Shown in pieces: positions 50,175 through 58,049 of a stretch of 64,000 bases of DNA. The notes under the pieces are model-generated. The model did not search any database and had not been told where the DNA came from. It saw only the letters and a program-made list of their open reading frames with translations. Position 1 is the stretch's first letter. Every line of letters starts with the position of its first letter. Source of the stretch: Prochlorococcus sp. AG-418-D13 (GTDB lineage Bacteria; Cyanobacteriota; Cyanobacteriia; PCC-6307; Cyanobiaceae); the NCBI GenBank assembly GCA_003214315.1, contig QCLU01000001.1, forward strand, positions 159,978 through 223,977, written 5' to 3'. Both the position numbers and the translations under genes were made by a program.

Positions 50175-51284
50175 TTAAATCGCAAATCTATCTAAACTAA
50201 ATTTTTCTAAAAAGCTTTTTTCTATTTCTTTGAGATTTTTATTTTGAACTATTTTCAAAAGAAGATCACTTGTTATTGCAGAAAATAAAACTCCATTTCT
50301 GTAATGTCCCGTAGCTATAAAAAGATTTTCAATTTTTGATTTTCCAATTATTGGTTTTAGATCTGGTGTGCAAGGTCTAAATCCCCACCAATGTTCCATT
50401 TGTGGCCAATTAATAGCTTCTGGCAATAAGGAGCGAATGCCTTCTTGCAGTTGTTTTATTCCATTAGGAGTATTACCTTGATTAAATTTTGAATCTTTTT
50501 CAACTGTCGCTCCAACTATAATAAGTCCATCATCACGGGGAACTAGATAAGTTTTTGGACCAAAAATAATCCTTTTCAAAAAATTTGTTGGACCTTGTAT
50601 TGATAGCATTTGTCCCTTTACAGGAAAGACTTGAATCTTATTAAAAATTTTTTTACTCCAAGCACCGCTGCATATAATTGCTTTTTCGCAGTTAATTTTT
50701 TTTATTTCCCCAGTGGCACATAAAACTGTTGCACCTGTAATTTTGTTTTTTTCGAATGTCAAATCCTCTACTTCTGATCCTTCTTGAAATTCGACTCCAT
50801 GCAAGGAGCATGCTCTCTCAAGAGCACGCATCAGTCTTCTTCGGTTATCTATTTGACCATCTTGTTCAAAAAGTAAACCATGTTTCCAAATAGAATTCAT
50901 TCCATTAATTTCTGTTTGAAGATCTTTGTGATTTAAATATTTTCCATATTCATAAGTGGGAAACTCTTCAAGATCTTCTTTGTTTTTAAAAGGAACTACT
51001 ATGCCACATTTTTTTAAACCGCATTTAATATTACTATCTTGTTCAATACTTTTTATCCACTTTGGAATTAGATTTTGACTTTCTTGACCAAATTTTAGTA
51101 ATTCATCTTCGAGCCCTTCGGCATGAGTAGCTAACATTCCTGCAGCAACAAATCCAGCTGATTCATTTCTGTTTTTGCTTAAAACTAAAACTTTGAAATT
51201 ATTTCTAGAAAATTCATAAGCAATAGATAAACCTAAAAGTCCACCGCCAATGATTAATATTGAATTTTTGGTTTCTTGTGCCAT
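50175..51284 (-). CDS. thiO: Glycine oxidase-like FAD enzyme
   Basis: 369-residue FAD-dependent amine oxidase of the DAO family. The dinucleotide motif ILIIGGGLLGLSIAYEFSR lies at residues 9-27; VKGQMLSIQGP and GFRPCTPDLKPIIG are further family motifs, with GHYRNGVLFSAITSDLL near the end. ThiO makes dehydroglycine for the thiazole half of thiamine, consistent with thiL in the window. A generic D-amino acid oxidase is the alternative. Confidence 0.85.
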   Translation of the reverse strand: MAQETKNSILIIGGGLLGLSIAYEFSRNNFKVLVLSKNRNESAGFVAAGMLATHAEGLEDELLKFGQESQNLIPKWIKSIEQDSNIKCGLKKCGIVVPFKNKEDLEEFPTYEYGKYLNHKDLQTEINGMNSIWKHGLLFEQDGQIDNRRRLMRALERACSLHGVEFQEGSEVEDLTFEKNKITGATVLCATGEIKKINCEKAIICSGAWSKKIFNKIQVFPVKGQMLSIQGPTNFLKRIIFGPKTYLVPRDDGLIIVGATVEKDSKFNQGNTPNGIKQLQEGIRSLLPEAINWPQMEHWWGFRPCTPDLKPIIGKSKIENLFIATGHYRNGVLFSAITSDLLLKIVQNKNLKEIEKSFLEKFSLDRFAI

Positions 51285-51363
51285 TTAAAAATTAATATTT
51301 TTATTTGTGTTTTGGTCCTCTTTTCCTTTATATCCAATAATATTAGTAAAGAGACTTTTAATA

Positions 51364-52836
51364 ATGAACAATTTGGAATCTTGGGAAGCTGTGATTGGTT
51401 TGGAAACTCATGTACAGCTTAATACGAAAAGTAAAATATTCACATCTGCGTCAACAGCTTTTGGTGATGCACCTAATACACATATAGATCCTGTAGTTTG
51501 TGGGTTACCAGGAACTCTTCCAGTTCTGAATGAGACTGTTCTTGAGTATGCTGTAAAAACTTCGTTAGCATTAAATTTAAACGTTGCAGAACATTGTAAA
51601 TTTGATAGAAAACAATATTTTTATCCTGATCTGCCTAAAAATTATCAAATTTCACAATTTGATGAGCCACTAGCTGAAAATGGTTGGTTAGATGTTGAAA
51701 TAATTGAAAAGGATAAAGAACCTTATATAAAAAAAATTGGTATAGAAAGGCTTCATATGGAAGAAGACGCAGGAAAACTAGTCCATTCAGGAAGTGATAG
51801 ATTAGCTGGCTCTAAGTATTCTTTAGTTGATTATAATCGTGCTGGAATAGCACTTTGTGAGATTGTAAGTAAACCAGATATTAGATCAGGTAAAGAGGCA
51901 TCTGAATATGCTTCAGAGATTAGAAGAACAGTTAGATATCTAGGGGTATCAGACGGAAATATGCAAGAGGGTTCATTACGCTGTGATGTCAATATTTCAG
52001 TTAGAAAAGGACCTAATGCTCCTTTTGGTACCAAAGTGGAAATAAAAAATATGAATTCATTTTCTGCAATTCAAAAGGCTTGTGATTATGAAATAGCCAG
52101 ACAAATAGAAGTTTATGAAAATGGAGGAAAAATTTTCCAAGAAACAAGGTTATGGGATGAAGCTAAGCAATTAACGAAAAGTATGAGATTAAAAGAAGGT
52201 AGCAGTGACTATAGATATTTTCCTGATCCTGACTTAGGTCCAATTGAAATAACAAAAGCCCAACAAGAAATATGGTTTAAAGAACTACCAGAATTACCTG
52301 CAAAGAAAAGAAATAAATACGTAAGACAATTTGGGTTGTCTGCATATGATGCAAGGGTAATTTCTGATGAAATAAGCATGGCAAACTTTTTTGAAGAAAC
52401 GGTAGCAAATGGTGCCGAGGCCAAACTAGCTTCAAATTGGGTAACAAGTGATATTGTGGGCTATTTAAAATCAAACAAACTAAGTTTTAGTGAATTAAAG
52501 CTTAGTCCTGAAAATCTTGCTGAAATGATTAACATGATTTCAAAAAATATAATTAGTGGAAAAATTGCAAAGGAAATTTTACCTGAACTTATTCAAAAAA
52601 ATATTTCTCCGAAAAAATTAGTTGAAGAAAAAGGGTTGGCAATGATATCTGATTCTTCAAGTATTTTACCAATAATTGATGAACTTATAAATGAACATCC
52701 AAATGAAGTTCAAGCATTTAAAAATGGAAAAACTAAGTTACTTGGTTTTTTTGTTGGTCAACTTATGAAAAGAACAAAAGGTAAAGCTGACCCTAAACTT
52801 GCAAATAAACTTCTTATGGAAAAATTAAATAGCTAA
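51364..52836 (+). CDS. gatB: Aspartyl/glutamyl-tRNA amidotransferase subunit B
   Basis: Part of GatCAB, which amidates mischarged Glu-tRNA-Gln (and Asp-tRNA-Asn). WEAVIGLETHVQLNTKSKIF at the start, ERLHMEEDAGKL and LVDYNRAGIALCEIVS in the kinase-like domain, and a C-terminal YqeY-like helical domain. I take the ATG at 51364 (490 residues); the frame is open 19 codons upstream to 51307 but that extension is hydrophobic and not family-like. Confidence 0.96.
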   Translation: MNNLESWEAVIGLETHVQLNTKSKIFTSASTAFGDAPNTHIDPVVCGLPGTLPVLNETVLEYAVKTSLALNLNVAEHCKFDRKQYFYPDLPKNYQISQFDEPLAENGWLDVEIIEKDKEPYIKKIGIERLHMEEDAGKLVHSGSDRLAGSKYSLVDYNRAGIALCEIVSKPDIRSGKEASEYASEIRRTVRYLGVSDGNMQEGSLRCDVNISVRKGPNAPFGTKVEIKNMNSFSAIQKACDYEIARQIEVYENGGKIFQETRLWDEAKQLTKSMRLKEGSSDYRYFPDPDLGPIEITKAQQEIWFKELPELPAKKRNKYVRQFGLSAYDARVISDEISMANFFEETVANGAEAKLASNWVTSDIVGYLKSNKLSFSELKLSPENLAEMINMISKNIISGKIAKEILPELIQKNISPKKLVEEKGLAMISDSSSILPIIDELINEHPNEVQAFKNGKTKLLGFFVGQLMKRTKGKADPKLANKLLMEKLNS

Positions 52837-52839
52837 AGC

Positions 52840-53457
52840 TTAAAGAAGCTCTTTTATCGTATTGATCCATTTATTTTGATCATCCGAATTCTCTAAAATA
52901 ATATCTGAGAATTTTCTTTTTTCTTCAAAACTTAATTGAAAATTTATCAATTTATATGCTTCTTTTTCGCTAATTTTATCTCTTGTGATAAGTCTGTTTT
53001 TTTGTAGTTCTTTAGGACATTTAACTAACCATATTTCAGTGCAAATATCTTCAAATTTTGCTTCAAACAATAATGGAATAACCAATAATATAGTTTGATT
53101 ATTTCTGTATTGACTGCATTCTTCTATCATTCTTTCTTTAATTAAGGGGTGAAGTAGTTTTTCAATCCATTCCTTGCTTGCTGAATGTTTAAAAATAATG
53201 TTCCTTAAAAGTTTTCTGTTTATTTCCCTTTCTGAATTGCTTTTATTATCAATAATTTTATTTCCAAAATAATCAAGAATTTTCTTATATCCATATGTGT
53301 TTGGTTTGATTAATTCTCTTGAAAAATGATCTGCATCTAATATTGGTATTTTTTTATGTTTTCTAATGTAATTAGTTATGGTTGTCTTCCCACTTGCAAT
53401 ACCTCCTGTTAAACCAATCCTTCTTTGGTTGTTTTTTAATTTTTGAAGAATATCCAT
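52840..53457 (-). CDS. coaE: Dephospho-CoA kinase
   Basis: Last step of coenzyme A synthesis. P-loop GLTGGIASGKTTITNYI at residues 15-31; LDADHFSRELI and VIPLLFEAKFEDICTEIWLV are family motifs. Length 205. Convergent with gatB (3 bp apart) and divergent from argJ. Confidence 0.95.
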   Translation of the reverse strand: MDILQKLKNNQRRIGLTGGIASGKTTITNYIRKHKKIPILDADHFSRELIKPNTYGYKKILDYFGNKIIDNKSNSEREINRKLLRNIIFKHSASKEWIEKLLHPLIKERMIEECSQYRNNQTILLVIPLLFEAKFEDICTEIWLVKCPKELQKNRLITRDKISEKEAYKLINFQLSFEEKRKFSDIILENSDDQNKWINTIKELL

Positions 53458-53533
53458 ATAATTAATAATAATCTAATTACTTAGTTTCTTTAGTATTAAA
53501 GAGTAGTTAGTATGAATTAAAATACCAAAAAGT

Positions 53534-54772
53534 TTGAGCCAAATAGATTCCAATTGGTCGTTTGTTGATGACAGTAAGGTAACACCCAAGGGGTTTCTTT
53601 TTGCTGGGATATCTGCTGGTTTAAAAGCTTCTAATAAAAAAGATTTAGCACTAATACTCGCTCCAGAAGGAAGTATTTTTAGTGGGATGTTTACCCAATC
53701 AATAGTTCGAGCCTCTTGTGTGGATATTTGTGAGGAAAGGATTAAAACAACTTCAGGTTTTGTAAGAGCAATACTAATTAATTCTGGTCAAGCAAATGCA
53801 TGTACAGGAAATCTTGGCATTCAACATTTTCAAATTGCTACAGGAAAGATTGCGGAACTTTTGGGAATAAAAGAAGAAGAAGTTTTGATGTGCTCAACGG
53901 GTGTAATTGGTGTTCCAATAAAAATAAATGATTTAGTAAAAAATTTACCGAATTTAGTTAGTGATTTAAAGGGTAATAATTTTGAAAATGCAGCAGAAGC
54001 AATTTTAACGACTGATTTGACTTTGAAAAAAGTGTCAATAGAGACGATTATTCAAGGTAGAAAAATAAAAATAGCAGGATTTGCAAAAGGTTCAGGAATG
54101 ATTTACCCCAACATGGCTACAATGCTTGCTTTTCTAGCCTGTGATGCGGGTATTCAAAAAGAAGAATGGGACAAAATGACTGCTATTGCGGTTCAGAAAT
54201 CTTTTAATGCAATATCAGTTGATGGAGAGACAAGCACAAATGATTCTTTTGTTGGAATAAATGCAGGAGAGAAAATTGAAAAAAGGTTTTTTCCAATTAT
54301 CCAACAAGGGATTGATATTGTATGTCAGAACTTGGCAAAAAATATTGCAAGGGATGGAGAGGGAGCAAATTGTTTATTAGAAGTTTTGGTTCAAGGAGCA
54401 AAAAATACAGATGATGCAATTATGCTCGCGAAATCTATTTGTAATTCTGCCTTGGTAAAAACTGCTATACATGGTTGTGATCCGAATTGGGGACGAATCA
54501 TTTCTGCTGCAGGTAATTCTGGAGTTAAATTTAATTTAAATGACGTTGACTTGTATATAGGAAACGCTCAGATTTTGGAAAACGGCAAGTTAAATAAATA
54601 TGATCCACAAAAAGTCACAGACTATATTAAGTCCAGAATGAAAGGTAGATATTTAGTAGATGATATTGTAAAAATTATGATTAATCTAAATTCTGGCGAA
54701 TCGAAAGGCACAGCTTGGGGGTGCGATCTTTCTAAAAAATATGTTGAAATAAATAGCGAATATACGACTTAA
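53534..54772 (+). CDS. argJ: Bifunctional ornithine acetyltransferase/N-acetylglutamate synthase
   Basis: Recycles the acetyl group in arginine synthesis. The self-cleavage site is in KGSGMIYPNMATMLAFLAC (about residues 185-203; Thr of MATML is the nucleophile of the beta chain). The C-terminal part reads IHGCDPNWGRIISAAGNSG and ends ...NSEYTT. Start is TTG at 53534 (MSQIDSNWSFV). The last codons coincide with a 23-bp repeat that recurs at 58112-58134, where the frame would end ACG ACG TAG instead of the present ACG ACT TAA. The 3' end therefore looks rebuilt by an integration event without changing the protein. Confidence 0.95.
   Translation: MSQIDSNWSFVDDSKVTPKGFLFAGISAGLKASNKKDLALILAPEGSIFSGMFTQSIVRASCVDICEERIKTTSGFVRAILINSGQANACTGNLGIQHFQIATGKIAELLGIKEEEVLMCSTGVIGVPIKINDLVKNLPNLVSDLKGNNFENAAEAILTTDLTLKKVSIETIIQGRKIKIAGFAKGSGMIYPNMATMLAFLACDAGIQKEEWDKMTAIAVQKSFNAISVDGETSTNDSFVGINAGEKIEKRFFPIIQQGIDIVCQNLAKNIARDGEGANCLLEVLVQGAKNTDDAIMLAKSICNSALVKTAIHGCDPNWGRIISAAGNSGVKFNLNDVDLYIGNAQILENGKLNKYDPQKVTDYIKSRMKGRYLVDDIVKIMINLNSGESKGTAWGCDLSKKYVEINSEYTT
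54746..54768 (+). repeat. Putative left attachment site (3' end of argJ)
   Basis: 23 bp beginning GAAATAAATAGCGAATA and ending ACGAC, identical to 58112-58134. It covers the last argJ codons up to two bases of the penultimate sense codon pair. Identity stops sharply on both sides. Its location at the 3' end of a conserved gene, with the copy bracketing accessory genes, is the standard layout of attL/attR. Confidence 0.75.
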
Positions 54773-54818
54773 CGCTAAAACGTAGTTATATCAATAGATT
54801 TGAAGATTATTAATTTGT

Positions 54819-54836
54819 TGCTTACGGTCTGCTTAC
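54819..54836 (+). repeat. Paired TGCTTAC repeat, left copy
   Basis: TGCTTACGGTCTGCTTAC: two TGCTTAC words 11 bp apart, 50 bp inside the left att-like repeat. Related 18-bp pairs occur inside the right end at 57971-57988 and 58032-58049. Short direct words one helical turn apart near a core site resemble arm-binding sites of tyrosine recombinases; this reading is inference. Confidence 0.7.
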
Positions 54837-54855
54837 ATTAAATTAGGACTTATTA

Positions 54856-55050
54856 TTAATAATTTAATTTAGTCGTACTAGGACAAACATATCCATTAAC
54901 TATGGTTGGATGTTCTTTGTTTTTGAATATTTTTCTATAATCATCATGCAATCTTTCAGTTGCCAATTTTCTTTTCTTCATTGCATCTCTGATGAAATCC
55001 ATCTCATTGAATGTTCGATTGAGAATGGTGAATGGAGTAGTTAGTTTCAT
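54856..55050 (-). CDS. Micro-protein 1 of the argJ island
   Basis: 64 residues, basic, beginning MKLTTPFTILNRTF and ending near EHPTIVNGYVCPSTTKLNY. Preceded by a perfect Shine-Dalgarno, AAGGAGGT, a few bases before the ATG, which is unusual in this genome. The neighbouring gene 55089-55271 shares the start (MKLxxxFxILxR), the EHPT motif near the end and the strong ribosome site, so the two are probably diverged duplicates. No known domain. Function unknown. Confidence 0.65.
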   Translation of the reverse strand: MKLTTPFTILNRTFNEMDFIRDAMKKRKLATERLHDDYRKIFKNKEHPTIVNGYVCPSTTKLNY

Positions 55051-55088
55051 AAAACCTCCTTTTCTAATAAAGACTAAAAATTAATAAC

Positions 55089-55271
55089 TCAGTCGCAGTA
55101 AATTAAACAATTTTGATTTGTTGGATGTTCTCTACATTCTTTCTCCCAAAAGTTTTGAAACTCAGGGGTGCATTTCTCAAGTTCTTTTGGGGTTTCGTTT
55201 AGATTTAATCCTGCATAGTTAAACGCAGTTAAGTATCTTGGAAGAATGTTAAATTGATTGAATAGTTTCAT
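55089..55271 (-). CDS. Micro-protein 2 of the argJ island
   Basis: 60 residues, beginning MKLFNQFNILPRYLTAFNYA and ending CREHPTNQNCLIYCD, with four cysteines in the second half. AGGAGGTCTTATG gives it a strong Shine-Dalgarno. It matches its downstream neighbour at the N-terminus and in the EHPT motif. It is 38 bp upstream of that gene on the same strand, so both likely share one transcript. Unknown function. Confidence 0.65.
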   Translation of the reverse strand: MKLFNQFNILPRYLTAFNYAGLNLNETPKELEKCTPEFQNFWEKECREHPTNQNCLIYCD

Positions 55272-55329
55272 AAGACCTCCTAGATCTATATTTATATTGT
55301 CCTCCTATTAACTTAAAATTCATAGAGTA

Positions 55330-55490
55330 TTATTACCCGAGTAAAAGTGCTTTGTGGTTGTCACGACTATCTTTTCCCATTCATTAGGAGTAGAAATAAT
55401 TCAGGAGTCAAAAGCACTTCATCGACTTTGTGGACAGCGAGGTGCATACGACTCGAAGAGGGCAAACAAATGCCCTCTTATTTTATTTTT
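55330..55490 (+). ncRNA. Candidate small RNA ending in a strong terminator
   Basis: About 150 bp with no convincing protein gene on either strand. A long-range stem, AAGTGCTTT (55345-55353) with AAAGCACTT (55411-55419), is followed by a textbook terminator at 55456-55490. TATTAT at 55328-55333 could be a -10 element. There is no + strand gene upstream for this terminator to serve (argJ is 560 bp away with two minus-strand genes between), which is the main argument for an independent + strand transcript. The exact 5' end is a guess. Confidence 0.45.
55456..55490 (+). terminator. Rho-independent terminator
   Basis: Perfect 9-bp stem AAGAGGGCA (55456-55464) / TGCCCTCTT (55471-55479), 6-base loop, then ATTTTATTTTT (55480-55490). 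The T tract is only on the + strand side, so it ends a rightward transcript. Confidence 0.85.
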
Positions 55491-55504
55491 GGTCAATTTG
55501 ATTT

Positions 55505-56368
55505 TTACCCAAAACGTTCTTTTGCATCAAGGAGTAATTTTTTTATAGTATCTGCTTTTTCTTTGAGATCCTTTTCCTTGATTTTCAATCTGTATGCACC
55601 CCATTTTCTGTCATATTCATATGTAATTAATTCTGCCGAATTTATTAAAGAATCATTTTCTTCAGTTTCTGGGATTTTTATCGATAAACCTAAGAAATCT
55701 TTTTTAGGTCTAATAATTGCATAATTTTTTGCTCTCCCATCAATCTTTAAACCTACATAAAATTTGTTGTAGTTCAGTTCAGCAGTTGGGTCAAACTCAA
55801 TAACAAAAGATAAAATTTTATCTGCATTAGAAACTGTTTTTGGTGAACCACGTTTCAACCAATAGTCCCTATCCGTAATTTCAGCGACTTCCTCATCCTC
55901 ATCAACTAATCCAAGTTGTTGAACATCTAATACCTTTGTGAAGTGAAGTCCAACACCCTATGATGTCTGAATAGCGCTTACTTGAATTGCCATTAATGGA
56001 ATAGATCCATTAAATAAACTAATAACATTTAAAAAACGACTCGTAATATCTTCTGCAATGATTATTGCAGTGTGGTTGTACTGAGGGTATCTTTTCCTTT
56101 CTATATCCCAATATTCAATTGTTCTAATAATGTGAGATTCATCAGTTGCTCCTAATTGTATTTCTACTTCGTACCTATCGATACCATCTGCGTCTTGAAG
56201 TAGTAGATCTAGTCTGCCAGCACCTTGATGAATTCTTTCTTTATCTTTGAGAATGACATCCCCAATACCAATAATCGAAGGATCCTCAGCAATTATGTCT
56301 TGCAACCATTTTTCATTTAAAACCTGATGATTTTTAAGTTGAATAGTTTTTAATGGAACATGCTTCAT
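55505..56368 (-). pseudogene. PD-(D/E)XK-like nuclease gene with an in-frame TAG
   Basis: One reading frame of 288 codons interrupted by a single TAG (complement of 55958-55960). The 5' part (136 residues) holds a nuclease-like core: GRLDLLLQDADG (Asp54) and YEVEIQLGATDESH (Glu67/Glu69), then RTIEYWDIERKRYPQY. After the TAG the same frame runs on without a start (GVGLHFTKVLDVQQLGLVDE) into a second domain ending LLLDAKERFG. No frameshift is needed to join them. The catalytic Lys is not in its usual place, so nuclease activity is uncertain. Either the gene is a recent pseudogene, a truncated protein is made, or the base call is wrong. It lies inside the att-bracketed island. Confidence 0.8.
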
Positions 56369-56532
56369 ATTTTTTAAACACTTTTAATTAATTTTAGAAC
56401 GAAAAGTGGAAAGCAAATTTACACTCATAAATTGTTCACTATATTTTTAAAGAATAAAAATAATTTTGTTTATAGTTTCTAATTTAGATAATCTATGAAT
56501 GGTGAATCTCGCTTGCTGGATTTAACAATTTC

Positions 56533-57387
56533 ATGATTGATCTAAAGAGAAATAGTAAAAAAGAACCTGTCAAAGCAACTGGATTAAGGACTAGAGTATC
56601 TTCTTCTTATTCTCCTAATCAAAAAGAAGATTTTAAAATAAGTAGAGGAAGATTCTCTAATTTTTTAACTTGCAAAAGATGTTTTTACTTAGACAGAGTT
56701 AAAGGATTAGATCCACCTGGAACACCAGGATGGACTTTAAATGAGACTACTGATTTGCTCCTTAAAAAAGAGTTTGATTATTGTCGAGAAAGACAAATTC
56801 CTCATCGGTTATTTCTTGAAAATGATTTAAGTCATCTAGTGCCTTTTGATCATCCAGAAATGGATAATTGGCGTAATTCATTACACAAAGGATTGATGCT
56901 GAGGCATAAAGATACAAACATAATTTTGACAGGAGGAGTTGATGATATTTGGCAGCATAAAATTACTAAGCAATTAATAGTTGTTGATTACAAATCACAG
57001 GCAAAACTTGGGAGAGTCGATAAAAAAGACTATCTAGATGATCCTTATCATGAGGGATATAAAATCCAAATGGATTTTTATGCATATCTATTAAAAGGCA
57101 TGGGGTTTGATGTATATAAAACATCTTATTTTTTAGTCTGCAATGCAAAAAGAGATGATGATGAATTTAATAAAAGAATGAATTTTGACGAATATTTAGT
57201 TCCTTATAATTGGAATTCTGATTGGATTGCAAACAAAATAGATGAAATGATTTCTTTAATGAATAATGAACAGATTCCAGAACCGAATCCATCATGTAAA
57301 AACTGTGCATATTCAGAACAATATGCCAGATTAGTGTGCAACTCTGTTAAAGATAATAGAGAGCAGGTTCAAGGTAATCTTTTTTAG
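56533..57387 (+). CDS. Cas4/RecB-like PD-(D/E)XK nuclease, island copy
   Basis: 284 residues. Motifs match the copy at 37264: CKRC (Cys47, Cys50), GGVDDIW (Asp137/138), VVDYKS (Asp152, Lys154), QMDFYAYLL (Gln179, Tyr183) and CKNC (Cys255, Cys258). The catalytic triad, the QxxxY box and two terminal CxxC pairs predict a metal-dependent DNA nuclease with a Zn or Fe-S cluster. It has an extra 35-residue basic N-terminus. No CRISPR array, cas1 or cas2 is nearby. As an island gene it may act in defence or recombination; this is inference. Confidence 0.82.
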   Translation: MIDLKRNSKKEPVKATGLRTRVSSSYSPNQKEDFKISRGRFSNFLTCKRCFYLDRVKGLDPPGTPGWTLNETTDLLLKKEFDYCRERQIPHRLFLENDLSHLVPFDHPEMDNWRNSLHKGLMLRHKDTNIILTGGVDDIWQHKITKQLIVVDYKSQAKLGRVDKKDYLDDPYHEGYKIQMDFYAYLLKGMGFDVYKTSYFLVCNAKRDDDEFNKRMNFDEYLVPYNWNSDWIANKIDEMISLMNNEQIPEPNPSCKNCAYSEQYARLVCNSVKDNREQVQGNLF

Positions 57388-57460
57388 AGAATTTAATCTT
57401 TAATCATTTTCTTGTAGATTGACAGTCGATCTAAAGTAGAAAGATAAACCATCTTTTGTT

Positions 57461-57928
57461 ATGGAAGCAAATAAGAATAAGAATCTTGGTAATGCAGGTG
57501 AGTTTTATGTATTAGCACAGTTAGCACAAAGGGGTTATATCGCAGGCAAAACAGATGATGGAACAACATTGATAGATGTTATAGCAACTAATCCAGATAA
57601 TCTGAGCACAGTAAATATACAAGTTAAAACAAGAACAATTGACGGCAGGAGAAGTTCTTGGATGATGGGAAGGAAAAATGAGCAAATACATAAGAATCTT
57701 TGGTATGTCGTAGTAGAAATTGGTTCAAATGATGTATTGCCTAACTTCTTTATTTTTAAAAGTTCTGAAGTGAGTAATTGTATAAAAGAAACATTAAAAG
57801 AATATATGAGTACTCCTAAGAAAGATGGAGGTCAAAGAATAGACAAAGGTATAAGACATTTTGAACCAAGCGAAAAATTCAAAGAAGAGAGAAAAGACAA
57901 CTGGGATATTATGTTTCAACAACCTTAA
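57461..57928 (+). CDS. Small PD-(D/E)XK-like endonuclease domain protein
   Basis: 155 residues with the pattern of restriction-endonuclease-like folds: GNAGEFYVLAQLAQRGY (Glu14), LIDVIAT (Asp39) and VNIQVKTR (Gln54, Lys56), then strands LWYVVVEIG and NFFIFKSSEV. This resembles small stand-alone nuclease-fold proteins of the DUF4365 or Mrr-like sort. Catalytic Glu/Asp before the Lys is Gln, seen in some active members. It follows the Cas4-like gene by 73 bp on the same strand, so the two may act together. Function is inferred from fold only. Confidence 0.7.
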   Translation: MEANKNKNLGNAGEFYVLAQLAQRGYIAGKTDDGTTLIDVIATNPDNLSTVNIQVKTRTIDGRRSSWMMGRKNEQIHKNLWYVVVEIGSNDVLPNFFIFKSSEVSNCIKETLKEYMSTPKKDGGQRIDKGIRHFEPSEKFKEERKDNWDIMFQQP

Positions 57929-57970
57929 CTTATAAGAAACAAAATTTACTGATAAGAAAGCATGTTCTGT

Positions 57971-57988
57971 TGCTTACAGTTTGCTTAC
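57971..57988 (+). repeat. Paired TGCTTAC repeat, right copy 1
   Basis: TGCTTACAGTTTGCTTAC, words 11 bp apart, 16 of 18 bases identical to the left copy at 54819 and in the same orientation. It lies 124 bp inside the right att-like repeat. Confidence 0.7.
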
Positions 57989-58031
57989 GGTTGCAAATTA
58001 GATTATTAGTAATAACTCAATTTTTAATTAC

Positions 58032-58049
58032 CACTTACACTTTGCTTAC
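58032..58049 (+). repeat. Paired TGCTTAC repeat, right copy 2
   Basis: CACTTACACTTTGCTTAC, a less perfect copy (words 10 bp apart) 43 bp after right copy 1 and 63 bp before the right att-like repeat. Confidence 0.6.

Noticed and set aside
55347..55724. 125-codon + strand frame over the small RNA and nuclease region
   Set aside because: It runs through the terminator and lies antisense to the family-like nuclease C-terminal domain; its translation (Ser/Phe-rich) has no recognisable pattern.
56533..57387. Cas4-like nuclease as part of a CRISPR-Cas locus
   Set aside because: No repeat-spacer array and no cas1, cas2 or effector gene is present in the window, and a core paralogue sits beside guaA. 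A solitary RecB-type nuclease is the better description.
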